NCBI GenBank assembly: GCA_958510875.1
Contig: OY294069.1
Coordinates: forward strand, 5,961,205-6,025,204
DNA from: Endomychus coccineus
Taxonomy: Eukaryota; Arthropoda; Insecta; Coleoptera; Endomychidae
DNA length: 64,000 bases
Direction of reading: 5' to 3'
This document shows positions 56,893-64,000 of the stretch, piece by piece; position 1 is the stretch's first letter; each line of letters opens with the position of its first letter. The notes beneath the pieces were generated by a model. It was not told the origin of the DNA, did no database searches, and was given only the letters and a program-made list of their open reading frames with translations. Position numbers and translations under genes: made by a program.

Positions 56893-59800
56893 GGGACCTC
56901 AGGCTAATCGTTATTCCCTTCTAATCAGGTTTAGTCCCGTCAAGTTGAAGGTTATTTCAAAACTGTAATTTTTGGTTGGTTATGGAGGGTTGCCATTCGA
57001 TGATCATTTGGTTTTCCGATTTAGTTTGAATTTGTTAAGGTAAAAAATGATTTTGCAATTGATCAAACCTTGATGATATGTTTTCTGGCAAAATGTAAAT
57101 CCGTACCATTTAGGTTTTATTAGTTGTCATTGTGGGTCGTTCCAGAATTATAATATTTGGAATAAAGGCTATCTAATTCTTGTTTTGTAAACACATTAAT
57201 GCATGGGCACTTCTTGCATGGTCGGACTATTTTTCAATCGCCTGCTTCTTTCTTTCTACTAGTTTAGTTCTGACACTGGGGACCTCAGGGTAATTGTTAT
57301 TCCCTTCTGATCAGGTTTAGTCCCTTCTCGTTAGAGATTATTTCGAAATTGTAATGTTTGATTGATTAGGGAGGGTTGCCATTCGATTATCATTTTCTCC
57401 ATTCATTCGGTTTTCCGATTTAGTTTGAATTTGTTAAGGTAAAAAATGATTTTGCAATTGATCAAACCTTGATGATATGTTTTCTGGCAAAATGTAAATC
57501 CGTATCATCCAGGTTTTGTTAGTTGTTGCCAGTGTGGGTTGTTCCAGAATTATAATATTTGGAATAGAGGCAGGGTCGTATCTAATTCTTGTTTTATTAA
57601 CACATTAATGCATGGAAACTTTTTGCAGGGTTGCACTATTTTTCAATCGCCTGCTTTCTTCTTTGTACTAGTTTAGTTCTAACGGGTTTTCGATGATTTT
57701 GTGATTGACAAACATGTTTGGGGAGCTCTGGGTAATTCTTATTCCCTGCTGATCAGGTTTACTCCCTTTACGTTAGAGATTATTTCAAAACTGTAACGTT
57801 TGGTTGATTAGGGAGGGTTGCCATTCGATTATCATTTTCTCCATTCATTTGGTTTTCCGATTTAGTTTGAATTTGTTAAGGTAAAAAATGATTTTGCAAT
57901 TGATCAAACCTTGATGATATGTTTTCTGGCAAAATGTAAATCCGTATCATCCAGGTTTTGTCAGTTGTTGTCATTGTGGGTTGTTCCAGAATTATAATAT
58001 TTGGAATAAAGGCAGGGTCGTATCTAATTCTTGTTTTGTAAACACATTAATGCATGAAAACTTTTTGCAGGGTCGCATTTATTTTCAATCGCCTGCTTCT
58101 TTCTCTCTACTAGTTTAGCTCTAACGGGTTTTGTATAATTTTGTGATTGGCAAAAAATTTTGGGGACCTCTGGGTAACTGTTATTCCCTTCTGATCAGGT
58201 TTACTCCCTTCACGTTAGAGATTATTTCAAAATTGTAATGTTTGGTTGATTAGGGAGGGTTGCCATTCGATTATCATTTTCTCCATTCATTTGGTTTTCC
58301 GATTTAGTTTGAATTTTTTAAGGTAAAAAATGATTTTGCAATTGATCAAACCTTGATGATATGTTTTCTGGCAAAATGTAAATCCGTATCATCCAGGTTT
58401 TGTTAGTTGTTGCCAGTGTGGGTTGTTCCAGAATTATAATATTTGGAATGAAGGCAGGGTCGTATCTAATTCTTGTTTTATTAACACATTAATGCATGGA
58501 AACTTTTTGCAGGGTCGGATTTATTTTCAATCACCTGCTTCTTTTTTTCTACTAGTTTAGTTCTAACGGGTTTTCTATGTTTTTGTGATTAGCAAAAAAT
58601 TTTGGGGACCTCTGGGTAATTGTTATTCCCTTCTGATCAGGTTTAGTCCCTTCACGTTAGAGATTATTTCAAAATTGTAATGTTTGGTTGATTAGGGAGG
58701 GTTGCCATTCGATTATCATTTTCTCCATTCATTTGGTTTTCCGATTCAGTTTGAATTTGTTAAGGTAAAAAATGATTTTGCAATTGATCAAACCTTGATG
58801 ATATGTTTTCTGGCAAAATGTAAATCCGTATCATCCAGGTTTTGTCAGTTGTTGTCATTGTGGGTTGTTCCAGAATTAAAATATTTGGAATAAAGGCAGG
58901 GTCGTATCTAATTCTTGTTTTATTAACACATTAATGCATGGAAACTGTTTGCAGGGTCGGATTTATTTTCAATCACCTGCTTGTTTTTTCTACCAGTTTA
59001 GTTCTTACGGGTTGTCGATGATTTTTCGATTGACAAACATGTTTTGGGAGCTCTGGGTAATTGTTATTCCCTTCTGATCAGGTTTAGTCCCTTCACGTTA
59101 GAGATTATTTCAAACTCTCAATGTTTGGTTGATTAGGGAGGGTTGCCATTCGATCATCATTTTCTCCATTCATTTGGTTTTCCGATTCAGTTTGAATTTG
59201 TTAAGGTAAAAAATGATTTTGCAATTGATCAAACCTTGATGATATGTTTTCTGGCAAAATGTAAATCCGTATCATCCAGGTTTTGTCAGTTGTTGTCATT
59301 GTGGGTTGTTCCAGAATTAAAATATTTGGAATAAAGGCAGGGTCGTATCTAATTCTTGTTTTATTAACACATTAATGCATGGAAACTGTTTGCAGGGTCG
59401 GATTTATTTTCAATCACCTGCTTGTTTTTTCTACCAGTTTAGTTCTTACGGGTTGTCGATGATTTTTCGATTGACAAACATGTTTTGGGAGCTCTGGGTA
59501 ATTGTTATTCCCTTCTGATCAGGTTTAGTCCCTTCACGTTAGACATTATTTCAAACTCTCAATGTTTGGTTGATTAGGGAGGGTTGTCATTCGATCATCA
59601 TTTTCTCCATTCATTTGGTTTTCCGATTCAGTTTGAATTTGTTAAGGTAAAAATGATTTTGCAATTGATCAAACCTTGATGATATGTTTTCTGGCAAAAT
59701 GTAAATCCGTATCATCCAGGTTTTGTCAGTTGTTGTCATTGTGGGTTGTTCCAGAATTAAAATATTTGGAATAAAGGCAGGGTCGTATCTAATTCTTGTT

Positions 59801-62800
59801 TTATAAACACATTAATGCATGGAAACTTTTTGCAGGGTTGCACTATTTTTCAATCGCCTGCTTCTTTCTTTCTACTAGTTCAGTTCTAACGGGTTTTGTA
59901 TGATTTTGTGATTGGCAAAAAATTTTGGGGACCTCTGGGTAATTGTTATTCCCTTCTGATCAGGTTTAGTCCCTTCACGTTAGAGATTATTTCAAAATTG
60001 TAATGTTTGGTTGATTAGGGAGGGTTGCCATTCGATTATCATTTTCTCCATTCATTTGGTTTTCCGATTTAGTTTTAATTTGTTAAGGTAAAAAATGATT
60101 TTGCAATTGATCAAACCTTGATGATATGTTTTCTGGCAAAATGTAAATCCGTATCAGCCAGGTTTTGTCAGTTGTTGTCATTGTGGGTTGTTCCAGAATT
60201 AAAATATTTGGAATAAAGGCAGGGTCGTATCTAATTCTTGTTTTATAAACACATTAATGCATGGAAACTTTTTGCAGGGTTGCACTATTTTTCAATCGCC
60301 TGCTTCTTTCTTTCTACTAGTTCAGTTCTAACGGGTTTTGTATGATTTTGTGATTGGCAAAAAATTTTGGGGACCTCTGGGTAATTGTTATTCCCTTCTG
60401 ATCAGGTTTAGTCCCTTCACGTTATGATTATTTCAAACTCTCAATGTTTGGTTGATTAGGGAGGGTTGCCATTCGATCATCATTTTCTCCATTCATTTGG
60501 TTTTCCGATTCAGTTTGAATTTGTTAAGGTAAAAATGATTTTGCAATTGATCAAACCTTGATGATATGTTTTCTGGCAAAATGTAAATCCGTATCATCCA
60601 GGTTTTGTCAGTTGTTGTCTTAGTTGTTCCAGAATTAAAATATTTGGAATAAAGGCAGGGTCGTATCTAATTCTTGTTTTATAAACACATTAATGCATGG
60701 AAACTTTTTGCAGGGTTGCACTATTTTTCAATCGCCTGCTTCTTTCTTTCTACTAGTTCAGTTCTAACGGGTTTTGGAATGGAAACTTTTTGCATGATTG
60801 CACTACTTTTCAATCGCCTGCTTTCTTCTTTGTACTAGTTTAGTTCTAACGGGTTTTCGATGATTTTGTGATTGACACACATGTTTGGGGATCTCTGGGT
60901 AATTGTTATTCCCTTCTGATCAGGTTTAGTCCCTTCACGTTAGAGATTATTTCAAAACTGTAATGTTTGGTTGATTAGGGAGTGGTGCCATTCGATGATC
61001 ATTTTCTTCAATCATTTGGTTTTCCGATTTAGTTTGAATTTGTTAAGGTAAAAAATGGTTTTGCAATTGATCAAACCTTGATGATATGTATTCTGGCAAA
61101 ATGTAAATCCGTATCATCCAGGTTTTGTCAGTTGTTGTCATTGTGGGCTGTTCCAGAATTATAATATTTGGTATAAAGGCAGGGTCGTATCTAATTCTTG
61201 TTTTATAAACACATTAATGCATGGAAACTTTTTGCAGGGTTGCACTATTTTTCAATCGCCTGCTTCTTTCTTTCTACTAGTTCAGTTCTAACGGGTTTTG
61301 TATGATTTTGTGATTGGCAAAAAATTTTGGGGACCTCTGGGTAATTGTTATTCCCTTCTGATCAGGTTTAGTCCCTTCACGTTAGAGATTATTTCAAAAT
61401 TGTAATGTTTGGTTGATTAGGGAGGGTTGCCATTCGATTATCATTTTCTCCATTCATTTGGTTTTCCGATTTAGTTTTAATTTGTTAAGGTAAAAAATGA
61501 TTTTGCAATTGATCAAACCTTGATGATATGTTTTCTGGCAAAATGTAAATCCGTATCATCCAGGTTTTGTCAGTTGTTGTCATTGTGGGTTGTTCCAGAA
61601 TTAAAATATTTGGAATAAAGGCAGGGTCGTATCTAATTCTTGTTTTATAAACACATTAATGCATGGAAACTTTTTGCAGGGTTGCACTATTTTTCAATCG
61701 CCTGCTTCTTTCTTTCTACTAGTTCAGTTCTAACGGGTTTTGTATGATTTTGTGATTGGCAAAAAATTTTGGGGACCTCTGGGTAATTGTTATTCCCTTC
61801 TGATCAGGTTTAGTCCCTTCACGTTATGATTATTTCAAACTCTCAATGTTTGGTTGATTAGGGAGGGTTGCCATTCGATCATCATTTTCTCCATTCATTT
61901 GGTTTTCCGATTCAGTTTGAATTTGTTAAGGTAAAAATGATTTTGCAATTGATCAAACCTTGATGATATGTTTTCTGGCAAAATGTAAATCCGTATCATC
62001 CAGGTTTTGTCAGTTGTTGTCTTAGTTGTTCCAGAATTAAAATATTTGGAATAAAGGCAGGGTCGTATCTAATTCTTGTTTTATAAACACATTAATGCAT
62101 GGAAACTTTTTGCAGGGTTGCACTATTTTTCAATCGCCTGCTTCTTTCTTTCTACTAGTTCAGTTCTAACGGGTTTTGGAATGGAAACTTTTTGCATGAT
62201 TGCACTACTTTTCAATCGCCTGCTTTCTTCTTTGTACTAGTTTAGTTCTAACGGGTTTTCGATGATTTTGTGATTGACACACATGTTTGGGGATCTCTGG
62301 GTAATTGTTATTCCCTTCTGATCAGGTTTAGTCCCTTCACGTTAGAGATTATTTCAAAACTGTAATGTTTGGTTGATTAGGGAGTGGTGCCATTCGATGA
62401 TCATTTTCTTCAATCATTTGGTTTTCCGATTTAGTTTGAATTTGTTAAGGTAAAAAATGGTTTTGCAATTGATCAAACCTTGATGATATGTATTCTGGCA
62501 AAATGTAAATCCCTATCATCCAGGTTTTGTCAGTTGTTGTCATTGTGGGCTGTTCCAGAATTATAATATTTGGAATAAAGGCAGGGTCGTATCTAATTCT
62601 TGTTTTATAAACACATTAATGCATGGAAACTTTTTGCAGGGTTGCACTATTTTTCAATCGCCTGCTTCTTTCTTTCTACTAGTTCAGTTCTAACGGGTTT
62701 TGTATGATTTTGTGATTGGCAAAAAATTTTGGGGACCTCTGGGTAATTGTTATTCCCTTCTGATCAGGTTTAGTCCCTTCACGTTAGAGATTATTTCAAA

Positions 62801-64000
62801 ATTGTAATGTTTGGTTGATTAGGGAGGGTTGCCATTCGATTATCATTTTCTCCATTCATTTGGTTTTCCGATTTAGTTTTAATTTGTTAAGGTAAAAAAT
62901 GATTTTGCAATTGATCAAACCTTGATGATATGTTTTCTGGCAAAATGTAAATCCGTATCATCCAGGTTTTGTCAGTTGTTGTCATTGTGGGTTGTTCCAG
63001 AATTAAAATATTTGGAATAAAGGCAGGGTCGTATCTAATTCTTGTTTTATAAACACATTAATGCATGGAAACTTTTTGCAGGGTTGCACTATTTTTCAAT
63101 CGCCTGCTTCTTTCTTTCTACTAGTTCAGTTCTAACGGGTTTTGTATGATTTTGTGATTGGCAAAAAATTTTGGGGACCTCTGGGTAATTGTTATTCCCT
63201 TCTGATCAGGTTTAGTCCCTTCACGTTATGATTATTTCAAACTCTCAATGTTTGGTTGATTAGGGAGGGTTGCCATTCGATCATCATTTTCTCCATTCAT
63301 TTGGTTTTCCGATTCAGTTTGAATTTGTTAAGGTAAAAATGATTTTGCAATTGATCAAACCTTGATGATATGTTTTCTGGCAAAATGTAAATCCGTATCA
63401 TCCAGGTTTTGTCAGTTGTTGTCTTAGTTGTTCCAGAATTAAAATATTTGGAATAAAGGCAGGGTCGTATCTAATTCTTGTTTTATAAACACATTAATGC
63501 ATGGAAACTTTTTGCAGGGTTGCACTATTTTTCAATCGCCTGCTTCTTTCTTTCTACTACTTCAGTTCTAACGGGTTTTGGAATGGAAACTTTTTGTATG
63601 ATTGCACTACTTTTCAATCGCCTGCTTTCTTCTTTGTACTAGTTTAGTTCTAACGGGTTTTCGATGATTTTGTGATTGACACACATGTTTGGGGATCTCT
63701 GGGTAATTGTTATTCCCTTCTGATCAGGTTTAGTCCCTTCACGTTAGAGATTATTTCAAAACTGTAATGTTTGGTTGATTAGGGAGTGGTGCCATTCGAT
63801 GATCATTTTCTTCAATCATTTGGTTTTCCGATTTAGTTTGAATTTGTTAAGGTAAAAAATGGTTTTGCAATTGATCAAACCTTGATGATATGTATTCTGG
63901 CAAAATGTAAATCCGTATCATCCAGGTTTTGTCAGTTGTTGTCATTGTGGGCTGTTCCAGAATTATAATATTTGGAATAAAGGCAGGGTCGTATCTAATT
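56893..64000 (+). repeat. Satellite B array, monomers of about 441 bp, continuing past the window
   Basis: About 16 head-to-tail monomers beginning at GGGGACCTCTGGGTAATTG. The landmark GGTTTTCCGATT recurs near 57011, 57410, 57850, 58292, 58735, 59176, 59617 and 60058. The first two units are short and diverged; copies become nearly identical to the right. From about 60370 on, every third unit is lengthened by about 78 bp, giving a 1402-bp higher-order unit. No gene; frames such as 58702-58893 and 59143-59334 are one monomer apart and have no domain. Confidence 0.9.
60370..64000 (+). repeat. Satellite B, 1402-bp higher-order unit
   Basis: The extra segment starting GGAATGGAAACTTTTTG, a partial second copy of the GCATGGAAAC...AACGGGTTTT part of the monomer, occurs at 60776, 62178 and 63580, exactly 1402 bp apart. 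Each unit is two 441-bp monomers plus one of about 520 bp. At least two and a half copies are in the window. Confidence 0.85.

Noticed and set aside
58702..59334. Two 63-residue frames in satellite B
   Set aside because: Spaced exactly one monomer (441 bp) apart and not kept open in most monomers.

Overview
The window looks like constitutive repeat-rich DNA from an animal, most likely an insect. It is AT-rich, has no bacterial-type operons, and carries Penelope-like elements (PLEs) with GIY-YIG endonuclease, an I/R1-type non-LTR retrotransposon, mariner/Tc1-like remnants, several fold-back elements and about 23 kb of satellite DNA. I cannot name a species; insect is an inference from the transposon mix. 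I found no intact host gene. Every recognisable coding sequence is a broken transposon gene. Most short open frames, including the repeated 63-66-residue ones in the satellites, are accidents of repetition, and many start only at TTG.

Layout. 1-1830: two truncated mariner-like transposase copies arranged head to head. 1951-3553: a head-to-head pair of 5'-truncated PLEs (family PLE-A). 3566-6120: no gene. 6130-8405: a 2.3 kb G/C-run-rich fold-back element. 8985-15300: two copies (S1, S2) of an unidentified dispersed repeat; S1 is split by a head-to-head pair of a second PLE family (PLE-B, 9699-11961). 15595-17017: a second PLE-A pair. 17033-22745: two copies (T1, T2) of another repeat; T1 holds two fold-back insertions. 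23258-25385: a mariner-like remnant and the 3' half of an I/R1-like retrotransposon, both on the minus strand. 25386-29940: S3 joined to T3; T3 carries a 1 kb TA-flanked element. 29945-31770: mostly unique sequence with one small MITE. 31767-36172: a 4.4 kb fold-back element whose arms are tandem 175-bp satellite, flanked by a 9-bp target duplication. 36546-40230: a third PLE-A pair, the most complete, containing a nested 745-bp fold-back. 40240-41311: nothing recognised. 41312-41466: part of a satellite B monomer. 41467-56892: satellite A, about 110 monomers of 135-145 bp with two levels of higher-order structure. 56893-64000: satellite B, about 441 bp per monomer, running past the window end.

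How the parts relate. The first 40 kb is dominated by inverted-repeat structures, at least ten of them, while the last 23 kb is entirely direct tandem repeat. Flanking duplications and empty sites in paralogous copies show that several inverted structures inserted as single units, including at least two of the four PLE head-to-head pairs. PLE termini carry hammerhead-ribozyme-like folds, which fits what is known of PLEs, though the cores deviate from consensus. The satellite A array sits exactly inside one satellite B monomer. All of this is from reading the sequence; no alignment or folding program was run.
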